From Pseudomonas sp. SL4(2022) (lineage in GTDB: Bacteria > Pseudomonadota > Gammaproteobacteria > Pseudomonadales > Pseudomonadaceae), in assembly GCF_026625725.1 (NCBI RefSeq), contig NZ_CP113060.1:4036001-4100000 (forward strand): DNA of 64,000 nucleotides, in the 5' to 3' direction. Of the stretch, positions 26,122 to 34,496 are shown one piece after another. Position numbers and translations under genes: made by a program. Positions within the stretch are counted from its first letter, which is position 1. Every line of letters starts with the position of its first letter. Under the pieces are notes generated by a model. That model was not told where the DNA came from. It saw only the letters and a program-made list of their open reading frames with translations, and ran no database searches.

Positions 26122-26282
26122 GGGTCGCGGCAACCTGGATCAGAGAAAACGGGCAGGCAGCATGCACACAATCAGCCCAAGATGCAGCGCCCAGCAGGTA
26201 GAAATCTTCCAGAACGAAGCTGCGACGGCTCAACAGCAGGGTTTATGATGCTGACTGACTTTTTGCCCACAGGATGACTGGC

Positions 26283-27137
26283 ATGCCCCTCGCCCAACTG
26301 ATCAGCGCTGCCCAGCTACAGCGTCGCCTTGATGCGCCCAACCTGCTGATTCTTGATTGCCGCTTCGCCCTGGACGATCTGACCTATGGACAGCGCAGCT
26401 ACGCCGACGGGCATATCCCCGGTGCACAGTTCGCCGATCTGGAGCGCGACCTGTCCGGGCCGATCCACAGAGGCATCACAGGCCGTCATCCCCTGCCAGA
26501 ACCTACACAACTGCTAAGTCGCCTGCGTGATTGGGGCCTGCACAATCACAACGACGTGGTGCTGTACGACGACGGCCCCGGCGCCTTTGCAGCACGCGCC
26601 TGGTGGCTGCTGGCCTGGCTGGGTAAAAGTGAGGGCGTGTACCTGCTCGATGGCGGCCTCAAGGCCTGGCGCGAAGCAGGCGGCGCCTTGACCCAGGACC
26701 TGCCCACGCCCCCACCAGGCATGTTCAGCGGCAGCGCCGACGCCCGCCTGCTGGTCAGCGCCGCCCAGCTGCAGCAGCGCCTGGGTGATCAGCAGATGAC
26801 CCTGCTCGATGCGCGTGGTCTGCCGCGTTTCAGGGGCGAAGTCGAACCGATTGACCCGGTCGCAGGCCATATTCCCGGCGCGCAGTGCGCGGCGTTCACG
26901 GACAACCTCGACAGCGACGGCCACTTCCTCAGCCCAAAGCAGCTGCGCCAGCGCTTTGATGCACAACTCGGCGGGCGCCCGGCCAGTGAGCTGGTGGCCT
27001 ACTGTGGTTCGGGTGTGACGGCCTGCCATAACCTGTTTGCCCTGTGCCTGGCCGGCTACCCGTTGGCACCGTTGTATGCCGGTTCCTGGAGCGAATGGAT
27101 CACCGACCCCGCTCGACCCGTGGCCACCGGCGACTGA
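26283..27137 (+). CDS. sseA: 3-mercaptopyruvate sulfurtransferase
   Basis: A 284-residue protein of two rhodanese domains. The first (about 5-125) has an inactive pseudo-site; the second (about 150-278) carries the catalytic loop CGSGVTA, the loop typical of mercaptopyruvate rather than thiosulfate enzymes. It transfers sulfur from 3-mercaptopyruvate to thiols or cyanide. The start at 26283 has AGGA 8 bases upstream; an ATG at 26274 is the alternative. Confidence 0.9.
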   Translation: MPLAQLISAAQLQRRLDAPNLLILDCRFALDDLTYGQRSYADGHIPGAQFADLERDLSGPIHRGITGRHPLPEPTQLLSRLRDWGLHNHNDVVLYDDGPGAFAARAWWLLAWLGKSEGVYLLDGGLKAWREAGGALTQDLPTPPPGMFSGSADARLLVSAAQLQQRLGDQQMTLLDARGLPRFRGEVEPIDPVAGHIPGAQCAAFTDNLDSDGHFLSPKQLRQRFDAQLGGRPASELVAYCGSGVTACHNLFALCLAGYPLAPLYAGSWSEWITDPARPVATGD

Positions 27138-27271
27138 CGGCCGCCGACCACGCAGCCACAAGCTGTGTTAAGCACCAACTGGAATATAGGCAATAACCGA
27201 AAGCCGAAAACAATTTAAAAACAGCCCTTTACAGCAGAAAGGTCGCACTACACTTCAACATGAGCGGCTAA

Positions 27272-27296
27272 CCACCGCTCCCGGTGGGGCCTTTTA
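27272..27296 (+). terminator. Probable terminator after sseA
   Basis: A 6-bp stem CCACCG/CGGTGG followed by GGGCCTTTTAT, about 135 bases past sseA and 60 before the next gene. Confidence 0.5.
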
Positions 27297-27357
27297 TCAG
27301 AACAAGTCGAAGCTGCCAGCGCCCCAGCCCCATCGGTCACCTTTCGCCGAGGGCTAT

Positions 27358-27837
27358 ATGGGAATTGCCGCCTGCGAGTTAAGCCAGTACGTCATCCGCC
27401 CTACCCTGGTCTATCTGGGCCGCCACTCCACCGCCGCCGAAGCCTTGTTGCTCGGAGCCGCCGCCAGCCAATCCGGGCTTGGCTCTGCCCTCGATGACAA
27501 GCACGGTCACGGCCTATACCGAATCGCCGCACTGCGCCACCAGCAGCTCTGGGATCAGCACCTGGCGCTGGATCCGGACCTTGCCAGTCAAGTACGAGGC
27601 CTCGCCAGCCAACATGCCTTCCTTGCTGCGCCGCACTTGGAGCTGACCGTCAACCTGCGCTATGCCACGGCGATTGCCTGGATGCTGATTGAGGCCGAAC
27701 ACCGCGAACTGCCGGCCGCTGATGACCTGCTGGGTATGGCGCACGTTTGGCGCCGAGTGTTCAAACCGCACGGGCGCACTAAAGACTTTATCGCTGCTTG
27801 GCAACGCTGCATCGGCAACCTCAGCCAGGTGGCCTGA
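27358..27837 (+). CDS. Lysozyme-like orphan protein, putative catalytic Glu replaced
   Basis: A 159-residue soluble protein with no signal peptide or membrane segment. Residues 34-57 (AAASQSGLGS then GHGLYRIA) resemble the lytic-transglycosylase signature ESG...GLxQI, in which the glutamate is catalytic; here that position (38) is Gln. The rest is helical (LASQVRGLASQHAFL, LRYATAIAWMLI). GAGG precedes the ATG. The assignment to a lysozyme-like fold is inference from this short motif. It may be a phage-derived domesticated protein. Confidence 0.55.
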   Translation: MGIAACELSQYVIRPTLVYLGRHSTAAEALLLGAAASQSGLGSALDDKHGHGLYRIAALRHQQLWDQHLALDPDLASQVRGLASQHAFLAAPHLELTVNLRYATAIAWMLIEAEHRELPAADDLLGMAHVWRRVFKPHGRTKDFIAAWQRCIGNLSQVA

Positions 27838-27958
27838 AACCTGCGATAACGGCTTGTATTGCCAGTAAAAACCGCTCTATCCGAGGAACTTCGTGGGCTT
27901 GGCAGAGGTCAGGAAAAGTTGTTAGTTTCCGCCCCCCGCTAAAACCTAGGAGTCCTCC

Positions 27959-29209
27959 GTGACTAGAAGAGTCGTCAAGACCTGCCTGTCCCTTGCCCTT
28001 GCTTCTGCCGCCAGCCATGGCTTTGCCAGTGGTTTTGCCATCAACGAACAAAGCGTCAGCAGCATGGGTACTGCCTTTGCCGGGCGCTCCTCATCCGCCG
28101 ATGACGCCAGCACTGTCTTCGGTAACCCGGCCGGTATGGCGCGCATCAAGCGCGAACAAGTCAGCAGTGGCATTGCCCTGATCCACGCCAAAACCGATAT
28201 CGACAACGCCAGCGGCTCTGCCCGCGGCAGCAATGACGGCGACATGGTGCCGTTTATCGGCGCGCCCATGGGCTATTACGTCAAACCGCTGGACGACAAC
28301 TGGAGCTTCGGCCTGGGCCTGTACGTGCCGTTTGGCCTGGTGACCGACTATGAGCGCAGCTTCCAGGGCCGCTACCACGGTGACCGCAGCGAAGTGCGGG
28401 TGATCACCCTGCAACCGACCCTGAGCTATCGCTTCAACGAGCAGCTGTCGATCGGCTTCGGCCCAACCATCAACCGTATCGACGGCGAGCTGACTTCAGC
28501 CATCAACAACCCGATTCCCGGTGCGGGTGACGGCAAGGTCGAAATCAAGGGCGATGACACGGCGCTGGGCTACAACGTCGGCGTGTTGTTTGAAGTCACC
28601 CCGCAAACGCGTTTCGGCCTGACCTACCACTCCAAGGTGGATTACCGCCTTAAGGGTGACACCACGGTGTCCGGCCCTGGCTTCGTCATTGGCTCTTCCG
28701 CCGGCACCTACGATGCGTCACTGGAGCTGACCACCCCAGAATCTGTGGACTTCTCGGTAACCCACGAACTGAATGCCGACTGGACCCTCTATGCCGGCAG
28801 CACCTGGACCCGCTGGAGCCGTCTGGAAGAAATCCGCGCCGACAACAAAGGCGTAGGTGGCCTCCTTGGAGGAGCCCTGAGCAGCATCAGCGAACCGCAG
28901 AACTGGCACGACACCTGGGCTCACGCTGTGGGCGCCGCCTACAAACTGAACCCGCAGTGGACCCTGCGCGCCGGCTTGGCCGTCGACCAGTCGCCGACCA
29001 ACAATGTCGACCGCTCGCCGCGCATCCCCACCGGCGACCGCACGATCTTTAGCCTAGGCACAGCCTGGAGCCCGAATGATGATGTGACCATCGACCTGGC
29101 CTACTCCTACCTGATGGAAGACGACGCCCACATCGAGCGGGACGACTACCGCGCCACCTACAAGAACACGGCCCACGGCCTGGGCGCACAAGTGACGTAC
29201 CGCTTCTAA
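27959..29209 (+). CDS. FadL/OmpP1-family outer-membrane fatty-acid transporter
   Basis: A 416-residue outer-membrane barrel. The signal peptide (LALASAASHGFA) is followed by SGFAINEQSVSSMGTAFAG, the FadL-type N-terminal hatch with the NPAGM motif, and the chain ends in aromatic Phe (GAQVTYRF). FadL proteins pass long-chain fatty acids or other hydrophobic compounds. The GTG start has AGGAG 8 bases upstream. It lies directly before a response regulator and near the lipase genes, which supports a lipid role. Confidence 0.9.
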   Translation: MTRRVVKTCLSLALASAASHGFASGFAINEQSVSSMGTAFAGRSSSADDASTVFGNPAGMARIKREQVSSGIALIHAKTDIDNASGSARGSNDGDMVPFIGAPMGYYVKPLDDNWSFGLGLYVPFGLVTDYERSFQGRYHGDRSEVRVITLQPTLSYRFNEQLSIGFGPTINRIDGELTSAINNPIPGAGDGKVEIKGDDTALGYNVGVLFEVTPQTRFGLTYHSKVDYRLKGDTTVSGPGFVIGSSAGTYDASLELTTPESVDFSVTHELNADWTLYAGSTWTRWSRLEEIRADNKGVGGLLGGALSSISEPQNWHDTWAHAVGAAYKLNPQWTLRAGLAVDQSPTNNVDRSPRIPTGDRTIFSLGTAWSPNDDVTIDLAYSYLMEDDAHIERDDYRATYKNTAHGLGAQVTYRF

Positions 29210-29279
29210 ATCAACCAGCGGTTTGGGTTACACTCGCGCGGCGCACACAAAAACAATAATGCCGCCTGAGACAGCCCTT

Positions 29280-29897
29280 ATGACTGCACTCTGCACAGCC
29301 TTGCCCGAACAGCTCAGCCTGTTACTGGTGGATGACCACCGGATCTTTCTCGATGGCCTCAGCCTGGCCCTCGCCCCGCTCTGCGCCGACCTGCAGATTC
29401 ACACCGCCGAATCCGCGGCCGCCGCCGAAGCCTGCCTGCAACACGCCACCTTCGACCTGATTCTGCTCGACCTGCGCCTGCCCGATATGCCAGGCCTGGA
29501 GTTGCTGCAACGCTGGCAACAGCAAGGCCGCATGACCCCAGTGGCAATCCTTAGCGCCAGCGACTCCAATCTGGACGCCCAGGCCGCACTGGCAGCCGGC
29601 GCACTGGGCTTTATCCCGAAAAGTGCCAATAGCGCTGAACTGCGCCAGGCAGTAACCCGCGTGCTGCTGGGAGAAACCCTGCCCGTGCCACAGACGGGCG
29701 ATAAACCGCAGCTCACAGCCCGGCAGATGGAAATTCTCCAGTTGCTGGCCGAAGGCTTGCCGAACAAGTCCATCAGCCGTCAGCTGGGCGTCTCCGAGGA
29801 CACGGTGAAAACCCATCTGAAATCACTGTTTCAGGAGTTTTCCGTACATACCCGAACGGCCTGCGTCAGTGCGGCGCGACAACGGGGCTGGATCTGA
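29280..29897 (+). CDS. LuxR/NarL-type response regulator
   Basis: A 205-residue regulator. The receiver domain (about 10-125) has acidic residues Asp18/Asp19 and phospho-acceptor Asp64 in LILLDLRLP. The LuxR helix-turn-helix lies at about 143-205 (QLLAEGLPNKSISRQLGVSE). Starts further upstream (ATG 29259, TTG 29223) are less likely. It follows the FadL gene by about 70 bases. Its 3' end overlaps the 3' end of the converging hybrid kinase by 32 bases, which makes the kinase the natural partner. Confidence 0.88.
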   Translation: MTALCTALPEQLSLLLVDDHRIFLDGLSLALAPLCADLQIHTAESAAAAEACLQHATFDLILLDLRLPDMPGLELLQRWQQQGRMTPVAILSASDSNLDAQAALAAGALGFIPKSANSAELRQAVTRVLLGETLPVPQTGDKPQLTARQMEILQLLAEGLPNKSISRQLGVSEDTVKTHLKSLFQEFSVHTRTACVSAARQRGWI

Positions 29898-31647
29898 GTT
29901 CTGCCGGCAACAGCACCGCCAAGGCCTGCCGCAAACGGGCTGGCAACAGTGGTTTGCCGAGCAAGGTGACATGGGCGCGGGTGCAGCGCTCCTGCAGGTC
30001 GGCGCTGACATCGGCGGTAATCAGCAAGGCCGGCAGCATGCGTCCGGCCTCCTCACGCAAGCGCTCGATAACACGCAAACCGTCCTCAGTGGCGGCCAGG
30101 CGATAGTCGCTAATCAGCACCTGCGGCTGCGCATCGGGCAAACACTGCAAAGCCTCAGCTGGGTCGGCGCAAGCCCAGACCTCGCAACCCCAACGCTGCA
30201 ATAAACCGATCAATGCCTCCCGGCCAGCTGCATCGTCCTCCAGCAATAGCACCCGCCCGCTCAATGCTGCAGCAACGACTGCGGGGGCTTGCCAATCGCC
30301 TGCTTCCGCCTGCGGCAGTTGCAGGATAAAACGCGCGCCCGCGCCAGGGCTGGAATCCAGCCGCAGCGGATGCCCCAGCAACTGCGCCAGTTGCTGAACG
30401 ATGGCCAAACCCAGCCCCAAACCGCGCTCGACATTGCGTCCAGGGTTATCCAATTGGCGGAACTCTTCAAAGACCTGACTCTGCTCTTGCTCACTCAGCC
30501 CCTGGCCATCATCTCCGACCTCCAGTTGCACCATGTCTTCTTGTTCGACACGGGCATGCAGCCAGACATGCCGCGCCTGGGCATGGCGCAAGGCGTTGCT
30601 CAGCAGGTTGCGCAGCACGCGCTCCAGCAGCAGCGGATCACTGCGCACCCAGAGTTCCGCGCATTGCAGCTGCAGCTCGACACCCTGGGCGTCGGCCTCG
30701 GCGCGGCTTTCACCGCTCAGGCGCGCCAACAAGGGGCGCAAGGCAAATACCTGCGGCTTGGCCTGTACCCCACCGGGCAAGGTCAGGCGGGTGTAATCGA
30801 ACAACGACTGCAACAACCGGCTGAGCTGCTCCACGGCAATCGCCAGACGGCTGCTGATGCGGTGCACGCCGGGTGCCTGGTTCTGCTCCAGCAAGTGCTG
30901 GGCATACAGGCCCATGGCGTTGAGCGGTTGGCGCAGATCATGGCTGGCGGCTGCGAGCAGGCGCAGCTTGCGCGCATCATCGGCTTCGGCGCGCTGCCGC
31001 GCCAGGTCCAGCAAGCGCAGATTGAGCCAGGCGCCGCGCTGGCCGTGCTCCTGCAGGTAGGCGCCGACACTGCCAATCAGATTGGCGCAAAACAGAAACA
31101 GGCCCTGATAACCCAGCGCCACACTGCCCCCCGTGGCGACAAGCCCCAACCAGAGAAACAGTCCGCACACGCCCCAGGATGCCAGGCTGACGGCGCGAAA
31201 CGACACGCCCAGCAGCACGTAACCAAACAGCAGCACCAGAAACAGCCCGTCATAGGGCATGGCCACACCCAGGCTCCAGCACAGGTGAATAATCACGGCA
31301 ACGCAAACGCCGTTAAGGCCGTAAGCGCCCACATAGACCAGTAGTGCGCGGCGCGGCGGGCTCTGGGGCCGGCGGCAGTAGAAAAAGGACAACAGCGCAC
31401 CGACTATGCCCAATAGCCGCACTGGCAGGGTCGCCAGGCTGGCATTGAGGGGCAGCAACAACAGATCGAGGGCGGCGTAGACCAGTTGAAAGATCACCGC
31501 CGTGCTGATGATCAGCAGCAGGCGACGACGGATACGCTGTACCCGGTGTTCGACAAATTCGTCTTCCAGCACGCCGGTAAAGCGCAGCCGGCGATAGCCG
31601 CGGCGCTGCTGGGCCAATAGCAGTGCTTCCTGACGTTCCAGGCTCAC
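29866..31647 (-). CDS. Hybrid sensor histidine kinase with receiver
   Basis: A 593-residue inner-membrane kinase. About five to six hydrophobic helices span residues 42-200 with no periplasmic domain of size, so it senses in or near the membrane. The dimerisation box AAASHDLRQPLNAMG contains the phospho-acceptor His236. The ATP-binding domain (about 345-450) carries NLLSNALRHA and GLGLGLAIVQQ. A C-terminal receiver (about 468-585) has LISDYRL. It lies 3 bases after the lipase foldase gene, so it is probably the last gene of the lipase operon, and converges with its likely response regulator. Confidence 0.9.
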   Translation of the reverse strand: MSLERQEALLLAQQRRGYRRLRFTGVLEDEFVEHRVQRIRRRLLLIISTAVIFQLVYAALDLLLLPLNASLATLPVRLLGIVGALLSFFYCRRPQSPPRRALLVYVGAYGLNGVCVAVIIHLCWSLGVAMPYDGLFLVLLFGYVLLGVSFRAVSLASWGVCGLFLWLGLVATGGSVALGYQGLFLFCANLIGSVGAYLQEHGQRGAWLNLRLLDLARQRAEADDARKLRLLAAASHDLRQPLNAMGLYAQHLLEQNQAPGVHRISSRLAIAVEQLSRLLQSLFDYTRLTLPGGVQAKPQVFALRPLLARLSGESRAEADAQGVELQLQCAELWVRSDPLLLERVLRNLLSNALRHAQARHVWLHARVEQEDMVQLEVGDDGQGLSEQEQSQVFEEFRQLDNPGRNVERGLGLGLAIVQQLAQLLGHPLRLDSSPGAGARFILQLPQAEAGDWQAPAVVAAALSGRVLLLEDDAAGREALIGLLQRWGCEVWACADPAEALQCLPDAQPQVLISDYRLAATEDGLRVIERLREEAGRMLPALLITADVSADLQERCTRAHVTLLGKPLLPARLRQALAVLLPAELRSSPVVAPH

Positions 31648-31650
31648 GGC

Positions 31651-32721
31651 CTACAACTCGGGCGGTTGATTGTCCTGCAGCTTGGTGGCAATGGCGTCAT
31701 AGGTTTCCACCCGGTGCTGATCTTCGGCGCTGAATAAACGCTGGCGCAAACGCTGCTGCTCCTGCTGCCGATCCGCCGCACTGAGGCCATTGCCCTGCAA
31801 CGCGGCCAGTTCCTGCTGATAGGTGGCATAGCGCTGTTGCCAGGCGCGTTCATTGCGCTGCTCGCTGAGCAGACGTTGGACCGTGGGCGGATCATAGGTC
31901 AAGGCCAGCAGCTGGCGCACCTGCTCTTCGCTGGCGCCTTCCTGCCAAAGCTTGTCAGTCTGAGCCTGCAAGGCCTGCGCGTGGACCTGGCGCTCTTCGC
32001 TGGCGCGCATGGCTTCGGGGAGTTGAGCGCGCAAACGCTCCTGTGCCAGGGCCTTACCGTGCTCGCTGAGGTCATCGCGGGCCATCAGCGCCAGATTGTC
32101 CAGTGTGTAACGGCCGTAAGCCTCCTCGGCGCCGAACAGGGCCTCGGTCGCGGCGCTGGAAAAATGCGCGCGACGCAACTGCGCCAGTTGATCAAAAGCA
32201 CGCTGCAAGGCAACCAGCTGGCCATCGGGGGTGCTTTGCTGGGCACTGCTCAAGGGTTGCTGCAACAGCGCCAGACTGGCGCGTTTGTAATCCATATAGT
32301 CGCCGAGCAGGCCGATAAACTGCCCAAGGGCAGGCTCTGGCAGGCGTGCACGTGCATCGGCCAACATCACTTCGACCACGGTTTCCAGGCCGGCCTGATC
32401 GGCGGCGCTGAGGAAGTAATCCAGATAATCGCGCAGTGCCAGATTCAGCTGCAGATTGCCGGCGCTATCTGCCTTCAGTTCGCCATCCACGTCGGTGCCC
32501 TGCAAACCCGGCAGGCTTGCCGGCGCTCTGGCAGTTGATATGACAGGTTTGGCGGTTTGCAGCAAAGGACTGGGGACGACGGGAAGAGGCGCCGTGACGA
32601 TAGCAGAAGCAGTTGGCGCAACGGGTACAGCGGCGGCAAGCCATTGCCAGTAAAGCGTAAGGCCGGCAACGCCGCCGGCCAGTACCAGAAGAGGAACCAT
32701 TGAGCGTAACGACAGGGCCAT
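31651..32721 (-). CDS. lifO: Lipase-specific foldase (lipase chaperone)
   Basis: A 356-residue membrane-anchored foldase. An N-terminal helix (LRSMVPLLVLAGGVAGLTLYW) is followed by an Ala/Pro-rich linker and the helical chaperone domain with SLPGLQGTDVDGELKADSAG (the conserved RxxFDY-like region is replaced by LALRDYLDYFLSA). It folds the secreted lipase in the periplasm before type II export. The length matches Pseudomonas Lif/LipH/LipB. It is 48 bases downstream of the lipase gene. Confidence 0.93.
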   Translation of the reverse strand: MALSLRSMVPLLVLAGGVAGLTLYWQWLAAAVPVAPTASAIVTAPLPVVPSPLLQTAKPVISTARAPASLPGLQGTDVDGELKADSAGNLQLNLALRDYLDYFLSAADQAGLETVVEVMLADARARLPEPALGQFIGLLGDYMDYKRASLALLQQPLSSAQQSTPDGQLVALQRAFDQLAQLRRAHFSSAATEALFGAEEAYGRYTLDNLALMARDDLSEHGKALAQERLRAQLPEAMRASEERQVHAQALQAQTDKLWQEGASEEQVRQLLALTYDPPTVQRLLSEQRNERAWQQRYATYQQELAALQGNGLSAADRQQEQQRLRQRLFSAEDQHRVETYDAIATKLQDNQPPEL

Positions 32722-32769
32722 ATGACCTCCAGAATGCGGGCTGCATGGCGCAGCCCGCCGGGGTGACGG

Positions 32770-33696
32770 TCAGACGCCTTTATTTTTCAGGCGGTTGGCA
32801 TGCTGGCGATACAGCGACACCGGCTCGGTCCAGCCGCGAACACCGAACAGATGGTTGATCGCATCCACGTGGTTCATGTTGTAGTCATCACCGATCACCT
32901 GACCCAGGTAGGTGGAACAGACACCGACCAGGCCATCGTTTTTCTCGCTGCCAAAGGCCAGTCCGGTGATCGCCAGGAACGGATCGACCGCATCGAAGAC
33001 GTTGGTGTAGGAGGTGTTGCCGGTCCAGGAGAAGTAACGGATGTTGTGCCCGCGCACGTTGTGCACTTCGGTGGACTTGGCGCAGTAGCTGCTGCTGTTT
33101 ACGCCCCACGGATGGCGACCGTTCAATGCAGTGGTGCCCGCCGTGGTCAGGGTTTTCAGCGCGGCCAGGCCGTTCTGCGGGTTGTTATTGCCCGACAACA
33201 GATTGATCAACGCGCCAAGTGCGTTGGCCAAACCGTTGGCACCGCCTTCAATGGCACTGTTGGGCGGGATCACACCGCGCAATACATCGGCAACTTTCGA
33301 GCCTTTGTTCACCCCGTTGACCGAGGTTACCGAGGCCACCAGATCCGGACGCAGCGAGGCCGCGACGCGCGAAGTTGGCGACCCCTGACTGTGGCCGATC
33401 AGGTTGACCTTGCCGCCATTGGCACTGGCCCACGGCACGATCTGCTGGGCGAGAGAGGCACCGCGCTGCTCGCTGTCATTCAGAGCCGAAACACTGGCGA
33501 CATAGACCTTGGCGCCATCACGCTCAAGGTTCCAGGGGATGGTGTGGAAGTAGTTGATCAGACCGCCGATGGTGTCGAAACCGGTCACCCCGTGTACCAG
33601 TACGATTGGGTATTTGGTCTTGGTGTAGTTGGCCTGAGCCTCAACCGCGCCGACCAGGGCACATACAGCTAGAGCAGAAGTCATAACGCGACGCAT
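32770..33696 (-). CDS. lipA: Secreted triacylglycerol lipase, family I
   Basis: A 308-residue precursor with a Sec signal peptide (SALAVCALVGAVEAQA). The mature enzyme is an alpha/beta hydrolase with the oxyanion region VLVHGVTGF, nucleophile Ser103 in GHSQG, Asp254 in KNDGLVG and His276 in NMNHVD. Two cysteines (Cys205, Cys260) match the disulfide of P. aeruginosa-type lipases. Calcium dependence and type II secretion are expected from the family. The start at 33696 has AAGGAGG; a longer frame to 33753 is not favoured. The leader carries a hairpin and an AANAANAA motif. Confidence 0.95.
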   Translation of the reverse strand: MRRVMTSALAVCALVGAVEAQANYTKTKYPIVLVHGVTGFDTIGGLINYFHTIPWNLERDGAKVYVASVSALNDSEQRGASLAQQIVPWASANGGKVNLIGHSQGSPTSRVAASLRPDLVASVTSVNGVNKGSKVADVLRGVIPPNSAIEGGANGLANALGALINLLSGNNNPQNGLAALKTLTTAGTTALNGRHPWGVNSSSYCAKSTEVHNVRGHNIRYFSWTGNTSYTNVFDAVDPFLAITGLAFGSEKNDGLVGVCSTYLGQVIGDDYNMNHVDAINHLFGVRGWTEPVSLYRQHANRLKNKGV

Positions 33697-33712
33697 GGGT
33701 GCCTCCTTATTT

Positions 33713-33720
33713 TTCTTGTT
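33713..33720 (-). promoter_or_regulatory. Possible Hfq/Crc target in lipA leader
   Basis: AACAAGAA fits the AANAANAA motif bound by Hfq with Crc in Pseudomonas and lies immediately upstream of the lipA ribosome site. Binding there would block lipase translation on preferred carbon sources. Confidence 0.55.
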
Positions 33721-33723
33721 GGC

Positions 33724-33747
33724 ACGCCGGGAAACTGCGTCCGGCGT
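33724..33747 (-). promoter_or_regulatory. Hairpin in lipA leader
   Basis: A 7-bp perfect stem ACGCCGG/CCGGCGT with a 10-base loop lies just upstream of the AANAANAA motif. It is not followed by a T-run, so it is not an obvious terminator of the upstream peroxidase gene; it could be an RNA structure or a protein-binding site. Confidence 0.4.
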
Positions 33748-33803
33748 ACTCACAACTCTAAGGAGGTACTGGGTGCTGGGCTATCGCCCAGATGGGTGAT
33801 GCT

Positions 33804-34355
33804 TCAGCGCTGCGAGGCGATAGCCTGCTCGACGGCGGCCAGCAATGCAGGGTCATCCGGGGCAGTGCTGCTGGGAAAGCTGGCAATCACCTTGCCCTGG
33901 GCGTCGATCACGTATTTGGAGAAATTCCAACGCGGCGCCTGACTTTGCGCGGCCAGCTCCTTGAACAGCGGCAACGCATCGCTGCCAGTAACCTGCTGGG
34001 TTTCGCTCATGGGGAAGGTTACGCCGTAATTGACATAGCAGACCTTGGCGGTTTCTTCGCTGCTATCGGCCTCCTGACGGAAGTCATCGGAAGGCACCCC
34101 GAGGATTTGCAGGCCCTGCTCCTTGTAACGCTGGTAGAGCGCTTCAAGGCCTTTGAACTGCGGGGTAAAACCGCAGAAGCTGGCGGTATTGACCACCACC
34201 AGCGGCTTGCCGGCGAACTGGGTGCACAGATTGATGCGCTCCTCACTGCGCAGCTTCTGCACCTCGCCCTGCAGCAGAGTCGGGCATTCGACCGCCTGAA
34301 CGACGCCACCCCATACACACGACATGACAGCAATCAGCAGAACAGTACGCCACAT
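33804..34355 (-). CDS. Glutathione peroxidase, exported form
   Basis: A 183-residue GPx with a signal peptide (LLIAVMSCVWGGVVQA). The peroxidatic cysteine sits in NTASFCGFTPQF (family NxASxCGxT), and the second motif WNFSKYVID provides the conserved Trp/Asn. It reduces hydroperoxides using a thiol reductant. Periplasmic location is inferred from the signal peptide. It lies 15 bases downstream of a putative 41-codon membrane ORF and the MFS gene, all on one strand. Confidence 0.9.
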   Translation of the reverse strand: MWRTVLLIAVMSCVWGGVVQAVECPTLLQGEVQKLRSEERINLCTQFAGKPLVVVNTASFCGFTPQFKGLEALYQRYKEQGLQILGVPSDDFRQEADSSEETAKVCYVNYGVTFPMSETQQVTGSDALPLFKELAAQSQAPRWNFSKYVIDAQGKVIASFPSSTAPDDPALLAAVEQAIASQR

Positions 34356-34370
34356 AACGGATCACCTTGA

Positions 34371-34496
34371 TCAGCAGACACCCAGCCCCAGTTGTAAAAA
34401 AGCCAGACCGCCCTGCAACCATCCCCACCACGCCAATCCCAAGGTCAGCATGCCGCCCATGGCCAGCGCAGTATTCCATCCATATTCAGCATTCAT
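34371..34496 (-). CDS. Putative 41-residue membrane protein
   Basis: A short frame starts MNAEYGWNTALAMGGMLTLG and continues with LAWWGWLQGGLAFLQLGLGV before Cys and stop. The chain is almost wholly hydrophobic and would form one or two membrane helices. Its ATG overlaps the MFS stop by four bases (34493-34496, ATGA) and its stop lies 15 bases before the peroxidase ATG, so it fills an otherwise empty operon gap exactly. No family is recognised and existence as a translated gene is inferred. Confidence 0.5.
   Translation of the reverse strand: MNAEYGWNTALAMGGMLTLGLAWWGWLQGGLAFLQLGLGVC

Noticed and set aside
33721..33738. TTGGCACG...TGC near lipA as a sigma-54 promoter
   Set aside because: Spacing between the GG and GC elements is wrong (15 rather than 10 bases between them), and the orientation points away from lipA.
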